Positions 34,017-42,682 of a DNA stretch of 64,000 nt are shown here, in pieces. This DNA comes from JAYRSJ01 sp041920215 (GTDB lineage Bacteria; Pseudomonadota; Gammaproteobacteria; Burkholderiales; Burkholderiaceae_C), in contig JAYRSJ010000011.1 of assembly GCA_041920215.1 (NCBI GenBank), positions 80,580 through 144,579 on the forward strand, written 5' to 3'. The position numbers were made by a program, and so were the translations under genes. A model generated the notes under the pieces. That model was not told the origin of the DNA. It searched no databases and saw nothing but the letters and a program-made list of their open reading frames with translations. Within the stretch, counting starts at the first letter, position 1, and each line of letters opens with the position of its first letter.

Positions 34017-34400
34017 TCAGGTCTTGCCGGCCTCCACCACCTCGGCCGCGCTGCGGAAGGCCTCCACCGCGCTGGGCACGCCGCAGTAGACGGCTGCATG
34101 CAGCAGCACCTCCTGGATCTCGGCCACCGTCGCGCCATTGTTCAGCGCGCCGCGCACATGGCCCTTGAGCTCATGCTGCTTGCCCAGCGCGGTCAGCATG
34201 GCCACGGTGATCAGGCTGCGCGTCTTCAGGTCCAGGCCCTCGCGCTGCCAGACATCGCCCCAGGCATTGCGGCTGATGTGCTGCTGTATCGGCGCGGTGA
34301 ATGCGGTCGTGCCAGCCAGGGCGCGGGCCACGAAATCCTCGCCCATGACCTGCTTGCGCAGCGCCAGACCCTGTGCGTATTGCAGATCGTCGTCTTCCAT
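34017..34400 (-). CDS. Carboxymuconolactone decarboxylase family protein
   Basis: A 127-residue small helical protein. The signature RSLITVAMLTALGKQHELKGHVRGALNNGATVAEIQEVLLHAAVYCGVPSAVEAF is typical of the CMD/PcaC family. This class decarboxylates 4-carboxymuconolactone in the protocatechuate branch of the beta-ketoadipate pathway. The AhpD-type CxxC is absent, so it is not a peroxidase, and PcaC-like activity is plausible but unproven because no other pca gene is near. The ATG at 34400 has GAGGAG seven bases upstream; the longer frame to 34616 would lie in the promoter region of the sulfate transporter. Confidence 0.85.
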   Translation of the reverse strand: MEDDDLQYAQGLALRKQVMGEDFVARALAGTTAFTAPIQQHISRNAWGDVWQREGLDLKTRSLITVAMLTALGKQHELKGHVRGALNNGATVAEIQEVLLHAAVYCGVPSAVEAFRSAAEVVEAGKT

Positions 34401-34452
34401 GCTCGGCTCCTCGGTGCAGCACAAAACGGCACAGCATAAGCGGCCCTGAGCC

Positions 34453-34535
34453 GCGTTGCTTGGCAAACGCGCTAGCCGATGCTGCAGGCGCTTATGCAGC
34501 GGCTGCGAATTGCTTTCCATGGATATGCAAATACC
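34453..34535 (+). promoter_or_regulatory. Divergent control region of the sulfate transporter operon
   Basis: Between the decarboxylase and sbp genes (206 nt) is a GCGTT-N8-AACGC inverted repeat (34453-34470) that contains TTGC-TTG-GCAA (34456-34466). This is the same TTGC-N3-GCA(A/G) core found before the ssu/lysR pair and the second sbp. Further on, an AT-rich part (TTGCTTTCC to ATGCAAATACC, 34510-34535) is a likely promoter zone with a second TTGC/GCAA dyad. A LysR-type CysB-like activator is the inferred ligand. Confidence 0.45.
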
Positions 34536-34606
34536 AAAACAATCGTTCCCCGCATCAGCAAGCCTTGGCAAGCTGGCAGGCCCTTGACGCCACGCCACTG
34601 CCCACC

Positions 34607-35626
34607 ATGCTGACATTCCCCCGCTTCACCGTCCGCGCAGTCCTCATCGCCTTGACGACCAGCCTGCCCCTGCTAGCCATGGCCCAGGTCGTACCCAGCA
34701 GCCTGCTCAATGTCTCCTACGACGTCAGCCGCGAGCTCTACAAGGACATCAACCCCGCCTTCGCCAGGCAGTGGCAGGCCCGCAGCGGCATGCCGATCAC
34801 CATCAACCAGTCGCACGGCGGCTCCAGCCGGCAGGCGCTGGCGGTGGCCGGCGGGCTGGAGGCCGATGTGGTGACGATGAACCAGGCCTCGGACCTGGAC
34901 TTCCTGGCCGAGAAGGACGTGATCCGCAAGGACTGGCGCCAGGCCTTCCCGCAGGGTGCCGCGCCCTACACCAGCGTGACCGTCTTCCTGGTGCGCAAGG
35001 GCAATCCCAAGGGCATCAAGGACTGGGCCGACCTCGCCAAGCCCGGCACCGGCGTCATCGTGCCCAACCCCAAGTCCTCGGGCAATGGCCGCTACACCTA
35101 TCTGGCGGCCTGGGGCAGCGTGATCGCCAAGGGCGGCAGCGAGGCCCAGGCGCGCGACTTCGTCGCCAAGCTGCTGGCCAATGTGCCGGTGCTGGACGGC
35201 GGCGGCCGCGGCGCCACCACCACCTTCACCCAGCGCGACATCGGCGACGTGCTGGTGACCTTCGAGAACGAGGCCGAGCTGATCGAGAACGAGTTCGGCA
35301 AGGGCAAGTACGAGGTGGTCTACCCCAGCATCACGATCTCGGCCGAGGCGCCCGTCGCGATCAACGAGAAGGTGGTCGCGAAGAAGAACTCCGGCGAGGC
35401 GGCGCGCGCCTACCTGGGCTTCCTGTTCAGCCCCGAGGGCCAGGAGATCCTCGCCAAGCACAACTTCCGCCCGCGCGACGCCGAGGTGGCCAAGCGCCAT
35501 GCGGCGCGCTTCCCGGCCGTCAAGACCTTCACGGTGGATTCGCTGCTGGGCGGCTGGCCGGCGGTGGTGAAGGCCCATTTCGCCGACGGCGGGGTCTATG
35601 ACCAGCTGGTCGTCGCGAAGCGCTGA
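34607..35626 (+). CDS. sbp: Sulfate ABC transporter substrate-binding protein (first copy)
   Basis: A 339-residue periplasmic protein with a signal peptide (VLIALTTSLPLLAMAQ). The family markers are LLNVSYDVSRELYKDINPAF, INQSHGGSSRQALAV, GLEADVVTMN, VTVFLVRKGNPKGIKDWADL and VIVPNPKSSGNGRYTYLAAWG. It binds sulfate (or thiosulfate) for the CysTWA transporter encoded next, 8 nt downstream. It is about half identical in these motifs to the orphan copy at 46227. The start at 34607 gives a normal signal peptide; the longer frame from 34373 runs through the promoter region. The gene order sbp-cysT-cysW-cysA-cysB-like is the usual one. Confidence 0.95.
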   Translation: MLTFPRFTVRAVLIALTTSLPLLAMAQVVPSSLLNVSYDVSRELYKDINPAFARQWQARSGMPITINQSHGGSSRQALAVAGGLEADVVTMNQASDLDFLAEKDVIRKDWRQAFPQGAAPYTSVTVFLVRKGNPKGIKDWADLAKPGTGVIVPNPKSSGNGRYTYLAAWGSVIAKGGSEAQARDFVAKLLANVPVLDGGGRGATTTFTQRDIGDVLVTFENEAELIENEFGKGKYEVVYPSITISAEAPVAINEKVVAKKNSGEAARAYLGFLFSPEGQEILAKHNFRPRDAEVAKRHAARFPAVKTFTVDSLLGGWPAVVKAHFADGGVYDQLVVAKR

Positions 35627-35634
35627 GGCTGCCG

Positions 35635-36522
35635 ATGAGTACCGTCGTCCTGAGCGGCACACCCGCCGCGGCCGCAGCGCCACGGCGCAAGCCGCGCCGG
35701 GTCCTGCCCGGCTTCGCGCCCACCCTGGGCGTGACGATCTTCTACCTGTCGCTGATCGTGCTGATCCCGCTGTCTGCCGTGTTCCTGAAGGCGGGCGGCC
35801 ATGGCTTCGACGCCTTCTGGGCCGCCGCCACCGCGCCGCGCGTCGTCGCCTCCTACCAGCTCAGCTTCGGCACCGCGCTGCTGGCGGCCCTGATCAACCT
35901 GGTGTTCGGCCTGATCCTGGCCTGGTCCCTGGTGCGCTATGAGTTCCCCGGCAAGAAGCTGGTGGACGCGCTGATCGACCTCCCCTTCGCCCTGCCCACC
36001 GCGGTGGCCGGCATCGCGCTGACCGCGCTCTACGCCGGCAATGGCTGGATCGGCTCGCTGCTGGCGCCGCACGGCATCAAGGTCGCGTTCACGCCGCTGG
36101 GCATCCTGGTGGCGCTGATCTTCATCGGCCTGCCCTTTGTGGTGCGCACGGTGCAGCCGGTGCTGGAGGACATGGAGACCGAGCTGGAGGAAGCCGCCGC
36201 CTCGCTGGGCGCGCAGCGCTGGCAGACCTTCCGCCTGGTGCTGCTGCCGATGCTGCTGCCGGCCCTGCTGACCGGCTTCGCGCTGGCCTTCGCCCGCGCG
36301 GTGGGCGAATACGGCTCGGTGATCTTCATCGCCGGCAACATCCCGATGGTCAGCGAGATCACGCCGCTGATGATCATCGCCAAGCTGGAGCAGTACGACT
36401 ACGTGGGCGCCACCGCGATCGCGGCGGTCATGCTGGTGTTCTCCTTCGTGCTGCTGCTGCTGATCAACGGCCTGCAGGCCTGGAGCTCCAGGCGCAACGG
36501 CCAGGAAGGGAGGAAGCCATGA
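35635..36522 (+). CDS. cysT: Sulfate ABC transporter permease CysT
   Basis: A 295-residue inner-membrane permease with six helices (FAPTLGVTIFYLSLIVLIPLSAVFL the first). The EAA loop that contacts the ATPase is EEAAASLGAQRWQTFRLVLLP. It is the CysT (CysU) half of the sulfate channel and starts with a longer Pro/Arg-rich cytoplasmic N-terminus, as is common. Its stop overlaps the start of cysW (ATGA), so the two halves are made in equal amounts. Confidence 0.95.
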   Translation: MSTVVLSGTPAAAAAPRRKPRRVLPGFAPTLGVTIFYLSLIVLIPLSAVFLKAGGHGFDAFWAAATAPRVVASYQLSFGTALLAALINLVFGLILAWSLVRYEFPGKKLVDALIDLPFALPTAVAGIALTALYAGNGWIGSLLAPHGIKVAFTPLGILVALIFIGLPFVVRTVQPVLEDMETELEEAAASLGAQRWQTFRLVLLPMLLPALLTGFALAFARAVGEYGSVIFIAGNIPMVSEITPLMIIAKLEQYDYVGATAIAAVMLVFSFVLLLLINGLQAWSSRRNGQEGRKP

Positions 36523-37406
36523 GCGGCGCCACCACCTTGAGCCTCACCCGCAAGCCCGGCGGGCTCTACCAGAGCAAGCCCGCCACGCGCGAGGCGCCCT
36601 GGGTGCGCTACACCCTGCTGACGCTGGGCCTGGGCTTCTTCCTGCTGTTCTTGGTGCTGCCGCTGGTGACGGTCTTCGTCGAGGCCCTGCGCAAGGGCTG
36701 GGATGTCTACTTCGCCGCGCTGGTGGAGCCGGACGCGGTCTCGGCCATCAAGCTGACCCTGATCGCCGCCCTCATCGCGGTGCCGCTGAACCTGGTGTTC
36801 GGCGTCAGCGCGGCCTGGGCCATCGCCAAGCACGACTTCCGCGGCAAGCAGATCCTGATCACCTTCATCGACCTGCCCTTCTCGGTCTCGCCGGTGGTGG
36901 CGGGCCTGGTCTATGTGCTGCTGTTCGGCGCGCAGGGCTGGTTCGGCCCCTGGCTGCAGGCCCACGACATCAAGATCATCTTCGCGGTGCCGGGCATCGT
37001 GCTGGCCACCGTGTTCGTGACCTTCCCCTTCGTGGCGCGCGAGCTGATCCCGCTGATGCAGGCCCAGGGCCGCGACGAGGAGGAGGCCGCGACCGTGCTG
37101 GGCGCCAGCGGCTGGCAGACCTTCTGGCGTGTCACCCTGCCCAACGTCAAGTGGGGCCTGCTCTACGGCGTGATCCTGTGCAATGCGCGCGCTTTTGGAG
37201 AGTTCGGCGCTGTCTCGGTGGTCTCCGGCCATATCCGCGGCCAGACCAACACCCTGCCCCTGCATGTCGAGATCCTCTACAACGAGTACCAGTTCGCCGC
37301 CGCCTTCGCCACGGCCTCGCTGCTGGCCCTGCTGGCGCTGGTGACCCTGCTCATCAAACAGATCGTCGAGTGGAAAGCCCACTCCCACCTCAAGGAAGCC
37401 CCATGA
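36519..37406 (+). CDS. cysW: Sulfate ABC transporter permease CysW
   Basis: A 295-residue permease, partner of CysT. Six helices and the EAA loop EEEAATVLGASGWQTFWRVTLP identify it; the FGEFGAVSVVSGHIRGQTNTLPLHVEILYNEYQ segment is typical for CysW. It overlaps cysT upstream and cysA downstream, each by four bases. Together the two permeases form the pathway for sulfate through the inner membrane. Confidence 0.95.
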   Translation: MSGATTLSLTRKPGGLYQSKPATREAPWVRYTLLTLGLGFFLLFLVLPLVTVFVEALRKGWDVYFAALVEPDAVSAIKLTLIAALIAVPLNLVFGVSAAWAIAKHDFRGKQILITFIDLPFSVSPVVAGLVYVLLFGAQGWFGPWLQAHDIKIIFAVPGIVLATVFVTFPFVARELIPLMQAQGRDEEEAATVLGASGWQTFWRVTLPNVKWGLLYGVILCNARAFGEFGAVSVVSGHIRGQTNTLPLHVEILYNEYQFAAAFATASLLALLALVTLLIKQIVEWKAHSHLKEAP

Positions 37407-38383
37407 GCATCCAGGTCCGCAACATCCACAAGTCCTTCGGCAGCTTCACCGCGCTGGGCGACGTCTCCCTCGATTTCCCGACCGGCGAGCTGGTCGCGCT
37501 GCTGGGCCCCTCGGGCTGCGGCAAGACCACCCTGCTGCGCATCATCGCCGGCCTGGAGACAGCCGACCGCGGCCAGGTTCTGCTGGACGGCGAGGACGCC
37601 TCCGACACCCATGTGCGCGAGCGCCAGGTCGGCTTCGTGTTCCAGCATTACGCGCTGTTCCGCCATATGACGGTGTTCGACAACGTCGCCTTCGGCCTGC
37701 GGGTCAAGCCGCGCAAGCAGCGCCCCAGCGAGGCCGTGATCCGCAAGAAGGTGCACGAGCTGCTGAGCCTGGTGCAGCTGGACTGGCTGGCCGACCGCTT
37801 TCCGCCCCAGCTCAGCGGCGGCCAGCGCCAGCGCATCGCGCTGGCCCGGGCGCTGGCGGTGGAGCCGCGCGTGCTGCTGCTGGACGAGCCCTTCGGCGCC
37901 CTGGACGCCAAGGTGCGCAAGGAACTGCGCCGCTGGCTGCGCCGCCTGCACGACGAGCTGCACATCACCAGCGTCTTCGTCACCCACGACCAGGAGGAAG
38001 CACTGGAGGTGGCCGACCGCGTGGTGCTGATGGATCATGGCAAGGTCGAGCAGGTCGGCACGCCGGCCGAGGTCTACGAGCGCCCCGCCACGCCTTTTGT
38101 CTACGGTTTTCTCGGCACCACCAACCGCTTCGAGCACGAGGGCCGGCCGGCCTTTGTGCGCCCGCACCAGCTGCAGGTCCACACCCAGCCGGGCGGCGAA
38201 GGCTGGTCGGCCCAGGTCGCGCGGGTGCTGAGCTTCGGCGTGGCCAGCCGCATCGAGCTGATCGGCGCCGATGGCCAGCATCTGGAGGCCGAGCTGGTGC
38301 GCGAGCAGGCCGAGGCCCTGAATCTGCAGCCGGGCCAGCAGGTACGCTTGACGGCCACCAGCCTGAGCGCCTTCGAAGCATGA
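37403..38383 (+). CDS. cysA: Sulfate ABC transporter ATP-binding protein CysA
   Basis: A 326-residue ABC ATPase. Walker A LLGPSGCGKTTLL, Q-loop FVFQHYALF, signature LSGGQRQRIALARAL, Walker B VLLLDEPFGALDAKVR and the H-loop VTHDQEEALEVADRV are intact. The C-terminal TOBE-like regulatory part follows (FVRPHQLQVHTQPGG). It powers sulfate uptake and may also serve the orphan Sbp at 46227. The ATG at 37403 overlaps the cysW stop; its own stop overlaps the LysR gene start (38380), showing a fully coupled operon. Confidence 0.95.
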   Translation: MSIQVRNIHKSFGSFTALGDVSLDFPTGELVALLGPSGCGKTTLLRIIAGLETADRGQVLLDGEDASDTHVRERQVGFVFQHYALFRHMTVFDNVAFGLRVKPRKQRPSEAVIRKKVHELLSLVQLDWLADRFPPQLSGGQRQRIALARALAVEPRVLLLDEPFGALDAKVRKELRRWLRRLHDELHITSVFVTHDQEEALEVADRVVLMDHGKVEQVGTPAEVYERPATPFVYGFLGTTNRFEHEGRPAFVRPHQLQVHTQPGGEGWSAQVARVLSFGVASRIELIGADGQHLEAELVREQAEALNLQPGQQVRLTATSLSAFEA

Positions 38384-39309
38384 ACTTCCAGCAACTGCGC
38401 ATCATCCGCGAAGCGGTCCAGCAGAACTTCAACCTCACCGAGGTCGCCACCGCGCTGTTCACCTCGCAGTCGGGCGTCAGCAAGCACATCAAGGACCTGG
38501 AGGACGAGCTGGGCGTGGAGCTCTTCGTGCGCCGCGGCAAGCGCCTGCTGGGCCTCACTGCCCCGGGCAAGGATCTGGCGGTGATCGTCGAGCGCATGCT
38601 GCAGGACGCTCGCAATATCAAGCGTCTGGCCGAGCAGTTCGCCGACGCCGAGGTCGGCCGCCTGACCATCGCCACCACCCACACCCAGGCCCGCTATGCG
38701 CTGCCACCGGTGGTGGCGCGCTTCAAGGCCGCCTTCCCGCAGGTGCATCTGCTGCTGCATCAGGGCAGCCCGGCCGAGATCGTCGCGATGCTGGACTCCG
38801 GCGAGGCCGATATCGGCATCGCCACCGAGGCGCTGGGGCGCATGGAGAACTTCGTCAGCTTCCCCTTCTACGACTGGCACCATGCGGTGGTCGTGCCCGA
38901 GGGCCATGCGCTGACCCGGCTGGATGCGCCGCTGAAGCTGGAGCAGCTGGCCGAGCAGCCCTTGATCACCTACCACGAGGGCTACACGGGCCGGGCCGGC
39001 ATAGACGCCGCCTTTGCGGGCGCCGGCCTGGCACCCGACCTGGTGATGTCGGCGCTGGATGCCGATGTGATCAAGACCTATGTGCAGGTAGGGCTGGGCG
39101 TGGGCATCATCGCGTCCATGGCCTTCGAGCCGCAACGCGACCAGGGCCTGCAACTGATACCGGCGGCCCAGCTTTTCCCGCGCAACACCACCCAGATCGC
39201 CCTCAAGCGCGGCCACTATCTGCGCGGCTATGCCTACCGCTTTCTGCAGGAGTGCGTGGCCGATCTGACGCCGGAGCGGGTGCGCGAGTTGCTGGATGGC
39301 GAGCTCTGA
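38380..39309 (+). CDS. LysR-type regulator, CysB/Cbl-like (first copy)
   Basis: A 309-residue LysR regulator. The helix-turn-helix start MNFQQLRIIREAVQQNFNLTEVATALFTSQSGVSKHIKDLEDELGVELFVR is the CysB/Cbl type. The sulfur-ligand-binding core (ATTHTQARYALPPVV; IGIATEAL; TYHEGYTGRAGIDAAF; DADVIKTYVQVGLGVGI) is conserved. CysB responds to O-acetylserine or N-acetylserine and sulfide; Cbl responds to APS. Which of the two this is cannot be told from sequence. It is the last gene of the sulfate-transport operon, overlapping cysA, and probably activates the cys genes. A second, closely related regulator lies at 45164. Confidence 0.92.
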   Translation: MNFQQLRIIREAVQQNFNLTEVATALFTSQSGVSKHIKDLEDELGVELFVRRGKRLLGLTAPGKDLAVIVERMLQDARNIKRLAEQFADAEVGRLTIATTHTQARYALPPVVARFKAAFPQVHLLLHQGSPAEIVAMLDSGEADIGIATEALGRMENFVSFPFYDWHHAVVVPEGHALTRLDAPLKLEQLAEQPLITYHEGYTGRAGIDAAFAGAGLAPDLVMSALDADVIKTYVQVGLGVGIIASMAFEPQRDQGLQLIPAAQLFPRNTTQIALKRGHYLRGYAYRFLQECVADLTPERVRELLDGEL

Positions 39310-39449
39310 TCGCCTGCAGCTGAGGCCCTGCCCGGCTGCCGCGCATATGCGCTCACGGTATGTGCTAGCTGCAATCGCTTCCTTGCCGCCGCTGCCGGTC
39401 GGCACCTAAGCTGAAGCCTTCCTCTTCAGCCCCCCTCAAGGAGCATCAC

Positions 39450-39668
39450 ATGAGCATCAGCGCCATCAATGTACGCAACCAGTTCCGTGGCCAGATCAAG
39501 GAAATCATCGAGGGCCCGGTGGTCTCCGAAGTCGATGTACTGACCCCCACCGGCCTGGTCGTCACCTCGGTCATCACCACCCGCTCTGTCAAGGAGCTGG
39601 GCCTGGTGGTGGGCAAGGAAGTCGTGGCCTTGGTGAAGTCCACCGAGGTCTCGATCGCCACGCTCTGA
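39450..39668 (+). CDS. Single-Mop-domain molybdate-binding protein
   Basis: A 72-residue protein made of one Mop/TOBE domain: INVRNQFRGQIKEIIEGPVVSEVDVLTPTGLVVTSVITTRSVKELGLVVGKEVVALVKSTEVSIATL. Such proteins form hexamers that store molybdate or tungstate, or act as molybdopterin-linked carriers. It stands 140 nt after the sulfate-transport operon. Molybdate is a sulfate analogue, so its place next to CysTWA is suggestive. The upstream gap contains the 12-nt palindrome GCGCATATGCGC (39341-39352) and a GCTGAAG-N7-CTTCAGC hairpin, either of which could be an operator. An AAGGAG-like site precedes the ATG. Confidence 0.88.
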   Translation: MSISAINVRNQFRGQIKEIIEGPVVSEVDVLTPTGLVVTSVITTRSVKELGLVVGKEVVALVKSTEVSIATL

Positions 39669-39685
39669 GCGCGAAGGACGCTGCC

Positions 39686-40285
39686 ATGGCCCTGCCCTAC
39701 CGCGCTCCGCGCCTGCTCATCGTTCCCGGCCTGCACGACAGCGGGCCGGCCCACTGGCAAAGCTGGCTGCAGCAGCAATACCGCGACTCGCGCCGCGTGC
39801 TGCAACATGATTTCAGCCAGCCCGAGCTGACGCGCTGGGCCGCGCGTATCGCCAGCACGCTGGACAGCGCGGGCAGCGCCGAGGGCGGCTGGATCGCGGT
39901 GGCCCACAGCTTCGGCTGCCTGGCCCTGGTCCGGCATCTGGCCGACCGGCCCGACAGTCCGATACGCCAGGCCCTGCTGGTGGCGCCGGCCGAGCCCGAC
40001 AAGTTCGGCCTGGCCGAGCAGTTGCCGCATCGGCGCCTGCCGGTGCCCAGCAGCCTGATCGCCAGCCAGAACGACCCCTGGATGAGTGCCGCCAGCGCGC
40101 TGCGCTGGGCCTCACGTTGGGGCAGCGGCTTCAGCAATCTGGGCGCTGTCGGCCATATCAATACCGAAGCAGGCTTCGGCCCCTTCCCGCTGGCTAAGCG
40201 CTGGGTGGAGGCGGCGCGCGCGCAGGCAGCGCGTCAGCAGCGCCCGGCACACGCCAGCTTCGACGAGTGGCTGTTTTCGGTCTGA
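39686..40285 (+). CDS. RBBP9/YdeN-type alpha/beta hydrolase
   Basis: A 199-residue serine hydrolase of the RBBP9/YdeN family. LLIVPGLHDSGPAHWQSWLQ is the family's opening motif. The nucleophile is Ser in AHSFGCLALVRHL, the acid Asp in IASQNDPWM and the His in GHINTEAGFGPFP, so the triad is complete. The substrate is unknown. It follows the Mop gene by 17 nt and could be in the same transcript. It converges with ssuE. Confidence 0.88.
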   Translation: MALPYRAPRLLIVPGLHDSGPAHWQSWLQQQYRDSRRVLQHDFSQPELTRWAARIASTLDSAGSAEGGWIAVAHSFGCLALVRHLADRPDSPIRQALLVAPAEPDKFGLAEQLPHRRLPVPSSLIASQNDPWMSAASALRWASRWGSGFSNLGAVGHINTEAGFGPFPLAKRWVEAARAQAARQQRPAHASFDEWLFSV

Positions 40286-40340
40286 TCCGCTACACGCCGG
40301 CCCCGGGGCCCGCGCCTGAGCCTGGGCCTGGGGCAAACCT

Positions 40341-40925
40341 TCACACTGACCAGCGCAGCTGATCCGGTGACCAGGCGGCCGCCGGCAGCGGGCGCCGCCG
40401 CTCGGCAGCACGGCGCAGCAGCGGCTGCAGCGCACGTTCCAGACGCTGGCGCAGCGCCTCGTCGGCGCGATACTGCCCCTGGGCATCCCTGGGCAGCTGA
40501 CTGTCCACGGCATAGACGCCGTCCAGGATGTCGCGCGCGCCCAGGGCCGAGAGCACCGGCTTGAGCCCGTAATCCAGGGCCAGCAGATGGGCCGGGCTGC
40601 CGCCGCTGGCCAGCGGCAGCACCGTCTTGCCGCGCAGCCCGTCCTCGGGCAGCAGATCAAGCAGGGTCTTCAGCAAGCCGCTGTAGGCCGCCTTGTAGAT
40701 CGGCGTGGCAATGATCAGCACCTCGGCCTCGGCCAGGGTCTGCAAGACCGCGACGATCTGCGGATGCCCGAACTCGGCCCGCTGCAGGGCCTGGGCCGGC
40801 AACTCACGCACGGCGATGCGCTGCGTATCCAGACCTTGCAGGGTCAGGCCCTGGGCGGCCAGTTCCAGCAGCGCGGCGGAGCGCGAAGGCGCGCTGGGGC
40901 TACCCGAAATGCCAACAATCTTCAT
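40341..40925 (-). CDS. ssuE: NAD(P)H-dependent FMN reductase of the sulfonate system
   Basis: A 194-residue flavodoxin-like reductase. MKIVGISGSPSAPSRSAALLEL is the FMN-phosphate loop, and IIATPIYKAAYSGLLKTLLDLLPEDGLRGKTVLPLASGGSPAHLLALDYGLKPVLSALGA is the SsuE core. It supplies reduced FMN to the monooxygenase SsuD. The start at 40925 begins where SsuE proteins normally begin and has AAGGA upstream; an ATG at 40952 overlapping the ssuB stop (TGATG) is possible and would add nine residues. In this operon ssuE is last; in E. coli it is first. Confidence 0.88.
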   Translation of the reverse strand: MKIVGISGSPSAPSRSAALLELAAQGLTLQGLDTQRIAVRELPAQALQRAEFGHPQIVAVLQTLAEAEVLIIATPIYKAAYSGLLKTLLDLLPEDGLRGKTVLPLASGGSPAHLLALDYGLKPVLSALGARDILDGVYAVDSQLPRDAQGQYRADEALRQRLERALQPLLRRAAERRRPLPAAAWSPDQLRWSV

Positions 40926-40951
40926 CGCTTCATTCCTTATTGCTTGTGTCA

Positions 40952-41815
<864 letters not shown>

Positions 41816-41857
41816 GTTCAGCGTCCTAGCCGAGAAGATGATGAACCGGGCCGCGGC

Positions 41858-42661
41858 TCAGCGGCGCGGCGGAAGCTGATAGCCGGGATGCCAACGCAGC
41901 CACCAGCGCTCCAGGCCCTTGGCCAGCAGATCGGCCATCTTGCCCAGCAGGGCATAGAGCAAGATGCCGACCAGCACCACATCGGTCTGCAGGAACTCGC
42001 GGGCATTCATCGTCAGATAGCCGATGCCGGCCTGGGCCGAGATGGTCTCGGCCACGATCAGCAGCACCCACATCAGGCCCAGCGAGAAGCGTAGACCGAC
42101 CAGTATCGAAGGCAGCGCGCCGGGCAGGATCACCTGACGGTAGAGCTGCCAGCCGCGCAAGCCATAGCTGCGCGCCATCTCGATCAGGCCGCGGTCCACC
42201 GACCGTATGCCATGGAAGGTGTTCAGATAGATGGGGAAGAACACGCCCACCGCCACGAGGAAGAGCTTGGCCGCCTCGTCAATACCGAACCACAGGATCA
42301 CCAGCGGGATCAGGGCCAGCGCGGGAATGTTGCGCAGCATCTGCAGGCTGCTGTCCAGCAGGGTCTCGGCCGCCCGCAGGCTGCCGGTCAGCAGGCCCAG
42401 CAGCAGGCCGAGTCCACCGCCCAGGGCCAGGCCCAGCAAGGCTCGCCAGGCGCTGATCGCGCTGTGCTGCCACAGCTCACCCGAGGCCGCCAGCTGCGCC
42501 AAGGCTTTCAGCACCGCCCAGGGATCGGGCAGCACCCGGCTGGACAGCCAGCCCAGGCGCGAGGCCAGGGTCCACAGCAACAGGATCAGCAGCGGCAGCA
42601 GCCAGGGCAGCAGCGCGCGCCAGGGCCGGGCCCGCGTAGGCTCATGGTCATCGTCGAACAT
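41858..42661 (-). CDS. ssuC: Aliphatic sulfonate ABC transporter permease
   Basis: A 267-residue permease with six helices. The motif RNIPALALIPLVILWFGIDEAAKLFLVAVGVFFPIYLNTFHGIRSVD and the EAA loop ARSYGLRGWQLYRQVILPGALPSILVGLRFSLG are diagnostic of SsuC/TauC. The ATG at 42661 has GGGAG eight bases upstream; an ATG at 42679 (six residues more) follows the ssuD stop more closely but lacks a ribosome-binding site. It forms the channel for alkanesulfonates. It lies 42 nt before ssuB and just after ssuD. Confidence 0.92.
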   Translation of the reverse strand: MFDDDHEPTRARPWRALLPWLLPLLILLLWTLASRLGWLSSRVLPDPWAVLKALAQLAASGELWQHSAISAWRALLGLALGGGLGLLLGLLTGSLRAAETLLDSSLQMLRNIPALALIPLVILWFGIDEAAKLFLVAVGVFFPIYLNTFHGIRSVDRGLIEMARSYGLRGWQLYRQVILPGALPSILVGLRFSLGLMWVLLIVAETISAQAGIGYLTMNAREFLQTDVVLVGILLYALLGKMADLLAKGLERWWLRWHPGYQLPPRR

Positions 42662-42682
42662 CGCTAGGGCTCCCAGCATCCG

